Part shown: piece by piece, positions 1 through 8,000 of the stretch | Layout of the letters: every line of letters begins with the position of its first letter | Numbering within the stretch: the stretch's first letter is position 1 | Assembly: GCA_963715045.1 (NCBI GenBank) | Contig: CAVQRC010000008.1 | Location: forward strand, 186,001 to 250,000 | DNA length: 64,000 nucleotides | Direction: 5' to 3' | Origin: CAVQRC01 sp963715045 | Lineage (GTDB): Bacteria; Planctomycetota; Planctomycetia; Pirellulales; Lacipirellulaceae | Translations under genes and position numbers: made by a program | Notes under the pieces: model-generated | The model's input: only the letters and a program-made list of their open reading frames with translations | Databases searched by the model: none | What the model was told of the DNA's origin: nothing

Positions 1-177
1 ATCGAACGCGTCGCCGTCGCGAGCAGTTCTGCTCCGCCTCGCACGGTCACCTATTATCCGTCCTCCGACGCGCCCCGGGTCGCGTCTGCGCCACCGACCA
101 CCCTGCCGGTTGGCGGAGTCCAACTCCCCAGCGACCCGCCGCGGTATCCGACCGGCTGGCGGCCAAGTACGCGGTAA
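1..177 (+). CDS. C-terminal end of an unidentified protein (5' part outside window)
   Basis: The first frame of the window is open from base 1 to a TAA at 175-177 and gives 58 residues. Its codons are strongly G/C-ending, like the genes around it. The peptide is rich in Pro, Ser and Thr and ends TGWRPSTR. It shows no motif or domain that I recognise, and looks like the low-complexity tail of a longer gene entering from the left. A chance open frame is possible at this GC content, so confidence is moderate. Confidence 0.45.
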   Translation: MERVAVASSSAPPRTVTYYPSSDAPRVASAPPTTLPVGGVQLPSDPPRYPTGWRPSTR

Positions 178-238
178 ACAACGGGACGCCGCCACCAAGG
201 GGCGAATGAAGAATCGCCGTCACTGCTGCCGGGCCAAA

Positions 239-275
239 CAAAAAAACCGGCGCAACTCGCGGGGAGTTACGCCGG
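239..275 (-). terminator. Rho-independent terminator of the 307-591 gene
   Basis: Bases 247-275 form an inverted repeat: CCGGCG-CAACT on one side and AGTT-ACGCCGG on the other, around a short G-rich loop. An A run at 240-246 becomes a T run on the minus strand after the stem. It lies 32 bases beyond the stop of the minus-strand gene at 307-591, which supports that gene being real. Confidence 0.7.
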
Positions 276-306
276 CAACGACGCCTTTGATGATTGGCAC
301 CCGCAC

Positions 307-591
307 TCAGCGGGATCGCTTTCGTCGCGGTCGGGAGGGACCGGAAACGCTCCATTCTTTGGTGAGGGTCTCGAAGACTTCCGGGGTTTCATAGCGTACC
401 ACGCCGCTCCCCTCGGGCATGGGTCCGATCAGCCCGCGAAAGACGGGCAGACCGCGTAGGGTCAAGTCAGTGCTGCAATCGTCGACACCGATCTGGGTGT
501 GCATCTTCAGGATCGACTCTTTCCTGGCATAGTCACGGGTGCGAAGTTCACCGTTGCTGCCACGCGTCACGATACGAAATGTCTGGCTCAT
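307..591 (-). CDS. Small hypothetical protein (94 aa)
   Basis: The 94-residue protein starts MSQTFRIVTRGSNGELRTRD and ends in a basic tail PRRKRSR. The N-terminal half reads like two beta strands followed by an Arg/Lys-rich helix. The middle holds one Cys (DDCSTDL). There is no signal peptide or membrane segment. I do not recognise the family. It stands alone, with its own rho-independent terminator just downstream and a long gene-free region upstream, so it is probably monocistronic. The presence of the terminator and ordinary codon use make it more likely than not to be a genuine gene. Confidence 0.6.
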   Translation of the reverse strand: MSQTFRIVTRGSNGELRTRDYARKESILKMHTQIGVDDCSTDLTLRGLPVFRGLIGPMPEGSGVVRYETPEVFETLTKEWSVSGPSRPRRKRSR

Positions 592-978
592 GGAGGTGCG
601 TAGTCCTTGGTGGCTCGTCTTCGGATGGGGAGGGGGGAGGGACGAACATAACGAGGTATCGGCGTGTCTTACGAGCGGCGGGCAAGGATTTGTCGAGCCC
701 GCCTACAACGCGGCGAGCCGTACGAATCGACATTTTCGCGATTAGTGCGCTGCTCGCGCAGGGATCTCTGCAGAGTGCGGGTCGTGCGGGTGGAGCAAGA
801 TGAACGTTCTCGCCGCGGTGGGGATAGACCGCCGAGCACGCGTGCGAAGCCCTGGGAAAGCCCTGCCGAAAGTCCGTACTGGTGCGGATCCGCCGACGTG
901 ACTTGGTGATTCCGACGTGTCCCCCGGCAGAGCGCTCGTTGTTGCACACATCTCCAGCAGTCCGCGGCGACTGCGCAC

Positions 979-1022
979 TAACCGGAGCCCCCGGCTTTGC
1001 CCCGGAAAATGTGAGTTTTTGG
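979..1022 (+). repeat. Outer inverted repeat, left copy
   Basis: This copy carries ACCGGAGCCCCCGGCT (981-996) followed by a GCCCC..GAAAA-type stretch and a T run. The same order of elements is found on the opposite strand at 1680-1732, so the two copies face each other across about 660 bases. The core is itself nearly palindromic (GGAGCC/GGCTCC). It looks like a dispersed REP-like intergenic element. Confidence 0.5.
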
Positions 1023-1098
1023 CGGGCGTTTTGCGATTGCTGCGTCGATGCAAACGGTTCCGCTTTGATCGCATCTGGGGTGCGCTTTGGACCGTAAC

Positions 1099-1124
1099 CA
1101 GACCCCCGCGAGCCTGGGGGTCTG
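1099..1124 (+). other. Perfect GC-rich hairpin, possible terminator
   Basis: CAGACCCCC and GGGGGTCTG form a 9-bp perfect stem with an 8-base loop. It is followed by GTTGATTT, which is only a weak T tract. It could terminate an unannotated transcript or be one of the structural repeats of this region. Confidence 0.4.
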
Positions 1125-1238
1125 TTGATTTAACAAAAGTTTTCGGGCGTCGTTGCCTTGGTCGAAACGTCCATCAGGGGCGACGATGCCTGGGGACGCT
1201 CGATAGGTAGCGCAGAGCCGCTGAGCACGCTGAGAAAT

Positions 1239-1330
1239 CGCGGCGAGTTGAACAGCTGCGAAGCAGCGGCAGCACCTAGCCGTGGGCGAGCGTGACGAGC
1301 CTCTGGCGAGTCGAAGCGGAGCCCACGGTT
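1239..1330 (+). repeat. Inner inverted repeat, left arm (about 92 bp)
   Basis: This arm matches the reverse complement of 1555-1647 over its whole length with roughly a dozen differences. Shared blocks include CAGCTGCGAAGCAGCGGCAG, AGCCGTGGGCGAGCG and GACGAGCCTCTGGCGAG. Each arm also contains its own small hairpins. Confidence 0.75.
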
Positions 1331-1554
1331 ACCGCGCTCGCCCAGAGCGCCGCGCCCGCCAACCATCGTCGGCCAGGCAGGCGACGACTCCTCGGAGGCT
1401 CCATTCCGCAGGTGAAGGTGGTCGGCTACGCCGACCGACTGATTCTCTCCAGGGATGCTGTTCGATCGTTCGCGAAGCGAACGATGCTGCTACGGCACGT
1501 GAATCCTCTGCCTCGGCCTGCGAAACGTGTGCCGTCGTGCCGCCGCCGGCAGAC

Positions 1555-1647
1555 AACCGTGGGCTACGCGAAGCCTCGCCAGAGGCTCGTCATCGCTCGC
1601 CCACGGCTAAATGCTGCCGCTGCTTCGCAGCTGATCAACGCGCCGCG
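1555..1647 (-). repeat. Inner inverted repeat, right arm (about 93 bp)
   Basis: This is the mirror copy of 1239-1330, about 224 bases away. The two arms plus the hairpin-rich centre could fold as a long stem-loop. Arms of this length without a transposase resemble a MITE or REP-type element. Confidence 0.75.
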
Positions 1648-1679
1648 TATCCTCCGTGTGACTGGTTCGACGGAACAAG

Positions 1680-1732
1680 AACCGGATAAAAATCCCCGAT
1701 CAGTTTTCGGGGGCCCAGCCGGGGGCTCCGGT
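1680..1732 (-). repeat. Outer inverted repeat, right copy
   Basis: Read on the minus strand it gives ACCGGAGCCCCCGGCT (1717-1732), then GGGCCCCCGAAAA and GGGGATTTTTATCC. That is the same order of elements as at 979-1022, with lower identity outside the 16-bp core. Confidence 0.5.
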
Positions 1733-1899
1733 GGATGCGCGGGTACGAGCTTGTGTAGAACAACGACGGACAAGCCGAGGGCTCCGGTTGATTGCCGCGG
1801 GGCGGTGCGATCCGCGACCGCGAAGCGCTCGCGGAACCCGCAATCCAGCGGCCGCCTTGTCGCCTACTGCCAAGATTTGTAGACTTGCCCACACAGCCC

Positions 1900-1982
1900 G
1901 GAGGGTACGCGAATTGGCTAGCAGCCTGACTCGAAATCAGGTGCCCCGCAAGGGGTTGAGGGTTCGAGTCCCTTGCCCTCCG
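1900..1982 (+). tRNA. tRNA-Ser (CGA anticodon)
   Basis: The acceptor stem pairs GGAGGGT at the 5' end with GCCCTCC at the 3' end, with G as discriminator base. The anticodon stem is CCTGA/TCAGG around the loop CTCGAAA, giving anticodon CGA, which reads UCG serine codons. A variable arm with stem CCCC-GCAA-GGGG marks it as a class II tRNA, as expected for serine. The T loop is TTCGAGT. No CCA is encoded. A terminator follows 10 bases later. Confidence 0.95.
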
Positions 1983-1992
1983 CTGACCAAAG

Positions 1993-2025
1993 ACCCCGCA
2001 GAACGAAGCGTTTGCGGGGTTTTTT
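1993..2025 (+). terminator. Rho-independent terminator after tRNA-Ser
   Basis: ACCCCGCA and TGCGGGGT form an 8-bp stem, followed directly by a run of six T. It lies immediately downstream of the tRNA and ends its transcript. Confidence 0.9.
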
Positions 2026-2226
2026 CGTCGAGGCATGCGGCATGTGTTCCTCCGTGCCCGAAGAGCTGACATGGCGAGCGATGGTTAGACCGAGAGGCTT
2101 CTGCTACGCGATCCGCTCCCGCCGAGTGATCGGGAAGCGGTGCGAGGTCGCGTGAGTTTCGAAGTTCGGCGGAGCTGAATCGCGGCCCGATGGGCCGTCA
2201 GGCTGCCTGGCACTTCGCCTGCTGAG

Positions 2227-3334
2227 TCAATCTCTCTGCGGGGAACTCGCTTCGAGTGGCGCGAGCGGCACACCGATCGGCACGAGATCGTATTCAAAGT
2301 GGGATTTTCCAGCCCGTTGCGAGACACGCAGATGTGTTGCCACGGCCGTCAGATTCGACGTAAAGACGACCCGCGGAGCAAACAGCCCCAGTTTCATTTC
2401 GAGGATCAGCTGGCCCGACTCGATCGACCACAACCGGATCGGCCCGGAGAGAGACGTCGAAAGAAAATACCTGCCGTCGGGCGAGAAGTCGCCGGAGATC
2501 ACGACATCGGAATGCCCTGCAAAATTCACATCCGTCCGTCGGGCATCGACGTCCCAAATACTGATCGTCTTGTCGCGGCGTACCAGGGCGAGTCGGTGTT
2601 CATCGGGGGATACGGCAAGAACACGCACGACATTGTCCAGGCGTGTGGTCTCGACCAGCGACTCTGCATCCCAGACGATCAGCACGGCGGGATCCGGATC
2701 ATGACCGGAGAAAGACGCGGCAATCCGGCGGCCGGCGGACAGGAAACACACGTCCCGAGTTGCCGCGTTCTCAAAGGGCTGCAGTCGATCGATCTGCTCG
2801 CCGGTCGGCACCGTCGCCAGAAGAATGACCTGGCCGGTGTTCGTGCCGATCAGCCATTCTGGGCCCGAGCGGATCAAAGGCGAGGCAGGAGTACATGGGA
2901 GTGCCCAACTTGTGCGGGCCGTCGCCGGAGATCCAGTAGCGGTCCATTGCGTCTGCCGCAGACACTCTGATAAATCCCCACTTCAAGACTCCCGCCCACT
3001 TCTTATCGGGCGAGATCGTGGCGGAGTATACGCCATGGCGAGGCAGATAAACCTGGGATGAATTCTGGTGCTCGGACACAACCGCAACAAGAAGACGGCT
3101 GTCACGGGCGGCCCGGTGAAAGTCGACGCCCAGAATGATCCCGTCGGCGCAGGGAGTGTCCCAGAAACTGTCGGCGTCGTCGCGGTGGCTCGCGAATCCG
3201 CCGGCCACCGCGCCGCGACGCTCCCCTCGCAGTTGATTACGATTGTGCAGGACGTGAGGATCGGGCGGTGTGTCCGCGGGCCCTGCTCTGGATAAGGTAC
3301 GATTCACAGAATCCAGGAGCCCGCTCATGACCAC
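2227..3334 (-). pseudogene. WD40 beta-propeller protein, frameshifted
   Basis: Two overlapping minus-strand frames (3334-2771 and 2877-2227) join into one WD40-type protein of about 368 residues. WD-repeat signatures are visible: SPDEHRLALVRRDKTISIWD, SGDFSPDGRYFLSTSLSG with PIRLWSIESG, and AVLIVWDAES. Removing one C of the CCC at 2864-2866 joins FDPLGP to EWLIGTNTG, so the break is a single +1 event. The 5' end is unclear: a 44-bp stretch identical to the start of the amidase-like gene at 7.6 kb lies inside it, and the frame runs back into the promoter of the divergent gene at 3327. The start given is therefore only the limit of the open frame. It is either a truncated remnant or a working gene with a sequence error. 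Confidence 0.6.
3134..3177 (-). repeat. 44-bp perfect repeat, copy 1
   Basis: These 44 bases are identical to 7574-7617. In both places the minus strand reads the peptide ADSFWDTPCADGII near the beginning of a gene. Confidence 0.9.
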
Positions 3335-3722
3335 GAAATTGACCGTTCGGGATGAAACCGCAGGTGGTCGACACCTCGGCGAAGTGACGCTCGAGCTGTC
3401 GTCCGAGAGGATGACGGTTCGCGAGTTGATCCGCAGCCGTGTCTACCAGGAAGTGAAAGACTTCAATGTCCATCGGCCCGCAGTGTATCGGGGGTTCGTT
3501 GAACCTGGCGCTGCAGAACAAGCGCTGAACGGAAGTGGCATCCGCAAAACCCGCAGTGTCGATTGGAAGAGACAGTATCAAGCGGCCCTCGCGGGCCTCG
3601 AATGCGGCCAGTTGATCGTGACCGTCAATGGACGGCAAGTCGACAACCCGGACGAGGAAATCGAGCTGTTACCCGATACGCAGATCACATTTCTCAAGCT
3701 GATGCCCCTGATCGGCGGCTGA
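3327..3722 (+). CDS. Small ubiquitin/ThiS-like beta-grasp protein ending in Gly-Gly (131 aa)
   Basis: The start is the ATG at 3327, behind CAGGAG at good spacing. Residues 3-25 form two predicted strands (KLTVRDETAGG, GEVTLELSS), and 28-40 a helix (MTVRELIRSRVYQEV). About 50 variable residues follow. Residues 96-131 then read GQLIVTVNGRQVDN, EEIELLPDTQITFLKL and finally MPLIGG before the stop. A strand-strand-helix-strands order with a free C-terminal Gly-Gly is the pattern of ThiS, MoaD and ubiquitin-like proteins, here with an insertion after the helix. There is no signal peptide. It lies 88 bases upstream of the DUF4132 gene on the same strand, so the two are probably co-transcribed. The fold assignment is inference from the pattern; no E1-like, JAB-like or sulfurtransferase gene is in the window. 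Confidence 0.7.
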   Translation: MTTKLTVRDETAGGRHLGEVTLELSSERMTVRELIRSRVYQEVKDFNVHRPAVYRGFVEPGAAEQALNGSGIRKTRSVDWKRQYQAALAGLECGQLIVTVNGRQVDNPDEEIELLPDTQITFLKLMPLIGG

Positions 3723-3810
3723 TCCAGCGTCAGGAAGTGTGTTTCGTTTGCTTTGCCGCGGGATTCATCCGTGGGCAATCCTCTAACCATCTAACGAGGG
3801 CAGTGATCCC

Positions 3811-6594
3811 ATGGATCCGGGCGAATTGTGCGTGTTCTCAGGTGAGCAACCGGACGACGCTGGAGTTCGGCCGCCCGTTGTTGAGAGGGCGATCGATACC
3901 CCTACCCGCGTCGAGGCCGGCCGCCTGTTAGAGGCCTATCTCAACGAAGCGAAGTTGGACCCCACGCCGTGGCGAAACCGGGGGCGGCTGAAGGAATTGG
4001 TCTCCCGCAAAGCGATCGTCGCGGCGAGTTTCGAGATCCAGGCCGTCGTCTGCGTTGCCGCGATCAAGCAACTGGCCGTCGAATGTCGGTACGACGTCGA
4101 CTGGTCTGGTTACGACGCATTGCGGGACCTGGCAAACGGTCTCTTGCGTCGGCGATTGCCACTGAGTGACGAGGATTTTATGCGGATCCTCAACATCCTT
4201 TGCGGAAGCGGGATCCGTGAAGTCGCTGAGTTTCCGATCGCGGCGATTCTCAGCGCTGTCGAACGCAACGCCCAGGGGAAGGGCCTGACGCCGGAGATCA
4301 GGTCGCGTTTGGAAGGACTTCGCGACGAGCTCGGCCGGTCCGCAGCCATGTATGCGGCAGGGCGGAAGGCCATCGAGCGTATCGACCGCATGCTCAGCGA
4401 CACCCCGGCAACATGTGTGCTGGCGGGCGAAGCCTGGTCGGACGCCGCCCTCGCCGACATCGCTGCGGTTGCCGCGCCGCAACAGGCAGCCTGGAAGGCG
4501 ATCCTGGAGCATGCAGCAACCGCGACTGCCGCGAAGCCCTCCCGGAAGTGGCTCAAGACAGCTCGCAGTCACATCGATGTGATCGGCGCAGACGAATTCA
4601 GGACATTCTGCAGCCGGTGGTTTTCATGCGTGGGGACGGACGGCGGCGACTACCGCTATTTCCGTCGCGAGCATGCGGTCGACCCGTTTCAACGGATCGT
4701 CGAACACAACGCCGACGTACTGAAAGGACTCGCCTGGTGTGCTGTCGTGGCAGAAGATGAGGAAGTCTGCCGCGGGCTGGCTGAGATGGGTGAGCGATGC
4801 CTGAAAAAGATCCCGAACTACGGACCGCGATCCCAGAAGGTCGGAAACGCCTGCATGGTTGCCCTGACCGCGTTGGGCGAGCAGGGTGTCGTACAGCTGG
4901 CCCGGCTTCGCCGGAAAGTGAAGTACACCTCGGCGCAGAAACTGATTTCCAAATCGTTGAATCTGGCGGCCGAGCGAGCCGGCATCACGACTGCCGAATT
5001 GGAAGAGCTGGCGGTCCCCGGTTTTAAGCTGGACGAGCATGGCTGCCGCCAGTTCAAGTTGGCTGGATTCACGGCCGAGCTGCGAATCGTCAACACGACG
5101 AAGACCGAACTGACGTGGAGAAAATCGGACGGCAAGCGACAGAAGACGGTACCGTCAATCGTCAAGCGAGATCAGCCAGGTTCACTGAAAGAACTCCGCG
5201 CGACGGCCAAGGAAATCGAACAGGCCCTAGCCGTACAACGGTTGCGTGTGGAGCAATTTCTGCTTTTCGATCCGCAATGGGAGCTGTCTCAATGGAGGCG
5301 GCGATATTTGGAGCATCCGTTGGTCGGGATCTTGGCCCGACGTCTGATCTGGCGATTCGAGCGGGATGCAAAGATCCAAACGGGTATCTTCCACGATGGG
5401 CGTCTGGTCGGATCGAACAAGCGGTCGCTGGACCCGCTCGACGATGCGTCGACAGTCCGCCTGTGGCATCCCATGGACGCGGAGATCGACGAGATAAGGG
5501 CGTGGCGCGGCTATCTGGCAGAACATCGGATCACTCAGCCTTTCAAACAGGCCCATCGAGAGATCTATGTGCTGACCGATGCAGAGCGAGAAACGGAGAC
5601 CTATTCCTGCCGTTTTTCTTCGCATTTGCTCAAACAGCATCAACTCAAGGCGCTCTGCCATGAGTCCGGCTGGCGGTTCGGCCTGCAGGGACCATGGGAC
5701 GGAGGGGACGTTCCGACGCTGGAACTTCCGGATCTCGATCTGCAGGTGCAGTTCTTTGTGGAGGAAGGAGAGCGGCTACCGGGCATGGTTTTATCGCCTG
5801 CCGCAGTGACGGGAGATCCGCGAGCTTCGCCAGTGGTGGCGCTCGCGTCAGCGGACGATCTCCGCGAGAGCAGTCGGGAACAAGCGGTCAGCCAGCGCGG
5901 TGTGCCGTTGTACGTAACCAGCGAGCGGATCTGCTTTCGGAAGCTCGCGTCGCCGGAGCGGAAATCCATCGCGCCGCTCGTGGAACCGTTCAATTTGCAG
6001 TTGTGGGCCAGCCTGGTCGCCGCCGCAGCGCCCGCAAGCGAGCCGCACGCCGCCGAACTCGCAGCGTCATTGACCGCCGAGGGGACTGATTGCGTGAGAC
6101 TCGCGGACATTCCCGTCCGGGTTTTCAGCGAGGTGATGCGGCAGGTCGATCTGTTCGTGAGCCTGTGCAGTGTCAGCAACGATCCTCGCTGGCTGGAACA
6201 TGGCTCAGACAACGCGCGTGAGTATTGGCGTGAGTGCGCTTTCGGCGACTTGTCGGAAACGGCCAGGACCCGGCACAGCGTGCTTGCGACGCTGTTGCCA
6301 CAACTCAAGATCGCCGGTCAGTGTCATCTGGAGGATCGCTACCTGGTGGTGGATGGAACGCTGCATACGTACAAAATCCATTTAGGGAGCGCGAACGTCT
6401 TGATGGAGCCCAACGGCAAGTATCTGTGCATCGTCGGCAGCCACACGTCAGGCTCTGGAAGCCGCCGGCGTTTTTTGCCGTTTGAAGGCGATTCCACGCT
6501 GTCGCTGATCCTGAGCAAAGCGTTCTTGCTGGCCGCTGACGCTTCCATCAGCGATCCAACGATTCGCTCGCAAATCGATTCGCGGATGACTTGA
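3811..6594 (+). CDS. DUF4132 domain protein (927 aa)
   Basis: This is a large protein without signal peptide or membrane segments. Residues about 1-400 are helical and repeat-like. The conserved DUF4132 core begins near residue 490 with FDPQWELSQWRRRYLEHPLV, then VRLWHPMDAEIDEIRAWRGY, ITQPFKQAHREIYVLTDAER and SSHLLKQHQLKALC. The C-terminal module (about 810-920) has LEDRYLVVDGTLHTYKIHLG and DSTLSLILSKAFLLA, which usually closes these proteins. The N-terminal WGR domain found in some relatives (MolR type) is absent. The biochemical role of the family is unknown to me; relatives are often encoded near MoxR-type ATPase/vWA genes, none of which occur here. GAGGG precedes the ATG by about 11 bases. 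The gene is intact over 2.8 kb. Confidence 0.85.
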   Translation: MDPGELCVFSGEQPDDAGVRPPVVERAIDTPTRVEAGRLLEAYLNEAKLDPTPWRNRGRLKELVSRKAIVAASFEIQAVVCVAAIKQLAVECRYDVDWSGYDALRDLANGLLRRRLPLSDEDFMRILNILCGSGIREVAEFPIAAILSAVERNAQGKGLTPEIRSRLEGLRDELGRSAAMYAAGRKAIERIDRMLSDTPATCVLAGEAWSDAALADIAAVAAPQQAAWKAILEHAATATAAKPSRKWLKTARSHIDVIGADEFRTFCSRWFSCVGTDGGDYRYFRREHAVDPFQRIVEHNADVLKGLAWCAVVAEDEEVCRGLAEMGERCLKKIPNYGPRSQKVGNACMVALTALGEQGVVQLARLRRKVKYTSAQKLISKSLNLAAERAGITTAELEELAVPGFKLDEHGCRQFKLAGFTAELRIVNTTKTELTWRKSDGKRQKTVPSIVKRDQPGSLKELRATAKEIEQALAVQRLRVEQFLLFDPQWELSQWRRRYLEHPLVGILARRLIWRFERDAKIQTGIFHDGRLVGSNKRSLDPLDDASTVRLWHPMDAEIDEIRAWRGYLAEHRITQPFKQAHREIYVLTDAERETETYSCRFSSHLLKQHQLKALCHESGWRFGLQGPWDGGDVPTLELPDLDLQVQFFVEEGERLPGMVLSPAAVTGDPRASPVVALASADDLRESSREQAVSQRGVPLYVTSERICFRKLASPERKSIAPLVEPFNLQLWASLVAAAAPASEPHAAELAASLTAEGTDCVRLADIPVRVFSEVMRQVDLFVSLCSVSNDPRWLEHGSDNAREYWRECAFGDLSETARTRHSVLATLLPQLKIAGQCHLEDRYLVVDGTLHTYKIHLGSANVLMEPNGKYLCIVGSHTSGSGSRRRFLPFEGDSTLSLILSKAFLLAADASISDPTIRSQIDSRMT

Positions 6595-6682
6595 TGCTGG
6601 GACAATGCTGCATGGGGCCTGTCACTGTGCCGACATAAGACAGGCTAGACCAGCCGTCGCGGCGCAAGCTGCCGCTGCCCGT

Positions 6683-6703
6683 CACGGAGTGCCGGGACTA
6701 CAC
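6683..6703 (-). repeat. Solitary copy of the 39.7 kb palindromic repeat arm
   Basis: CACGGAGTGCCGGGACTACAC is the reverse complement, with one difference, of the arm GTGTAGTCCCGACACTCCGTG repeated at 39698-39880. It shows that the element is dispersed in this genome and not only tandem. Confidence 0.7.
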
Positions 6704-6721
6704 CGTCGCCGAGACTGCCGG

Positions 6722-7651
6722 CTACAGCTTCTCGGCAGTCAAAGCGTTCTTCTGGTCGTTGTAGTCGCCCTGCTGTCGATCCGATCCGATCAGGCGGAAT
6801 CTCTCAACCGAGCCCGTGTCGGACCAGATGATCGTGTACTGCTGGCTGTTGCTGCCAAACCAGTAACCGCGTTGCGTGGGGACCGAGATCGGCCGATGTT
6901 TGTTGGCAGGTTTGGTCTTGATGTAGCCCACCTGGCCGTTGGCGTGAAAATAGTAGTAGTACTTCTTCTGTTGATAGGTCACTTCCCACCAGCCCGGGAG
7001 GACTTGCTTCAGCTTGGGCTGCGGGAGCGGGTCGTCGTGCGAGAAGTGGATGAAGCGAACCTTGTACTCACTGCCGATCTGCCACGATTCGTCGTAACGG
7101 GAGCGCGTGTGGCAGGCCATCGTACCGCCACCCAGGTAGAACACGCTGTGTGCCCCCTGCGTCCCTTGAGGCGTGTAATAGATGATCACATCGCCCGGTT
7201 TCAGGATACCGCTGGCGACGATGCGCTTGCCGCGATCGTAGCTGATCCTGTTGCCGAACGTTTTGGTAATCGCCAGCTTGCGGAGGTTCTGTTCGAGAAT
7301 CGGGACTCCGGCCGCATAGACCGACGTCAGCCCGCCGTCGCCCAGGCACCGCGAGACAAAGTGCGCGCAGTCGTTCATGCCGTCCCAGTGGCGGAACATG
7401 ACTTTCTGCCGCGGATCCTTGATCTTCACGAAGCAGGCGGCCTCGACCTCGGTCTTTGCTGTCTGGGGATTGACGAAATTTCTCACGAAGCGGGCTTCCC
7501 ATTCGCTTCGCTTCTCCCCCTTCATCCGCTTCTTGAATTCCTGCTCGACGTTGACGATCCCAGCAGAGGTCGCAATGATCCCGTCGGCGCAGGGAGTGTC
7601 CCAGAAACTGTCGGCGTAATAGCCGGCGCTTTGTCGATCGTACGCGGCCAT
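6722..7651 (-). CDS. Amidase-like (papain-fold, Amidase_6 type) protein
   Basis: The start chosen is the ATG at 7651 (MAAYDRQSAGYYADSFWD), giving 309 residues; an upstream in-frame start would add 27 residues of poor quality. Residues about 80-200 look like the cysteine amidase domain: MNDCAHFVSRCLGDGG supplies the putative nucleophile Cys, GAHSVFYLGGG the His, and ILKPGDVIIYYTPQG the strand between them. The C-terminal 90 residues form a separate Tyr/Trp-rich beta domain (QQKKYYYYFHANGQVGYIKT, GYWFGSNSQQYTIIW). No clear signal peptide is seen, so the location is uncertain. A peptidoglycan or peptide amidase role is inferred from fold motifs only. Its first codons include the 44-bp repeat shared with the WD40 gene. 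Confidence 0.7.
   Translation of the reverse strand: MAAYDRQSAGYYADSFWDTPCADGIIATSAGIVNVEQEFKKRMKGEKRSEWEARFVRNFVNPQTAKTEVEAACFVKIKDPRQKVMFRHWDGMNDCAHFVSRCLGDGGLTSVYAAGVPILEQNLRKLAITKTFGNRISYDRGKRIVASGILKPGDVIIYYTPQGTQGAHSVFYLGGGTMACHTRSRYDESWQIGSEYKVRFIHFSHDDPLPQPKLKQVLPGWWEVTYQQKKYYYYFHANGQVGYIKTKPANKHRPISVPTQRGYWFGSNSQQYTIIWSDTGSVERFRLIGSDRQQGDYNDQKNALTAEKL
7574..7617 (-). repeat. 44-bp perfect repeat, copy 2
   Basis: Identical to 3134-3177; here it codes for residues about 12-26 of the amidase-like protein. Confidence 0.9.
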
Positions 7652-7771
7652 GGTGATTTCTCGCGTTGTGAGCCGGGGAAAGCAACGTCTGTCTCTCCCT
7701 CTCCATGCCGCAAGCAGGGCCGAACGTAACAAGAAATTGTGCTGGGAGAACTCGCGTTCTCGGCGGGCAGC

Positions 7772-7881
7772 TCAGCCGGTGGCCTGGGCCTCGACCAGGA
7801 TCTCTGCGATGTCCTTGACGGCGACACTGTCGTCGCGGGCTTTCATGCCGTCGCCGACCATGATCAAGCAGAAAGGGCAAC
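7772..7881 (-). pseudogene. Duplicated 3' fragment of the Fe-S oxidoreductase gene
   Basis: Bases 7787-7881 match 9695-9789 at 93 of 95 positions. The fragment reads the last codons of the ETF-linked Fe-S protein in frame: CPFCLIMVGDGMKARDDSVA, then VKDIAEILVEA, followed by a different tail (QATG) and a stop at 7772-7774. It has no upstream part and no start, so it is a dead partial duplication in the same orientation, about 1.9 kb from its source. Confidence 0.85.
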
Positions 7882-8000
7882 ATTGAGTTACCTGCGATCG
7901 CGGCGTTATCCTAACCTCGAGAGTTAGGGTCCTGCGGCACGACCCTCAGGAGTACACCCCAGCTACCACAAGCCAGCGATGATACTCAGAGGACCACGGT

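Larger units (their letters stand above)
592..1899. other. Gene-free region made of nested inverted repeats and hairpins
   Basis: No frame in these 1.3 kb resembles a protein. The stretch instead holds two nested pairs of inverted repeats, given as separate entries, and several perfect hairpins: 1099-1124, about 1420-1439 (GGTCGGCTACGCCGACC) and about 1464-1486 (ATCGTTCGCGAAGCGAACGAT). A third copy of the outer-repeat core (AGCCGAGGGCTCCGGTT) lies at 1773-1789. I looked for RNase P, tmRNA, SRP and 6S RNA landmarks and saw none. Confidence 0.6.

Noticed and set aside
548..949. 133-residue minus-strand open frame upstream of the 94-aa gene
   Set aside because: The translation is Arg/Pro/Ser-rich with no family pattern and overlaps the true gene in another frame.
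600..1130. RNase P, tmRNA, SRP or 6S RNA gene upstream of the tRNA
   Set aside because: None of the conserved sequence landmarks of these RNAs is present.
6605..7729. 374-residue plus-strand open frame opposite the amidase-like gene
   Set aside because: It is the antisense shadow of a gene with clear catalytic motifs.
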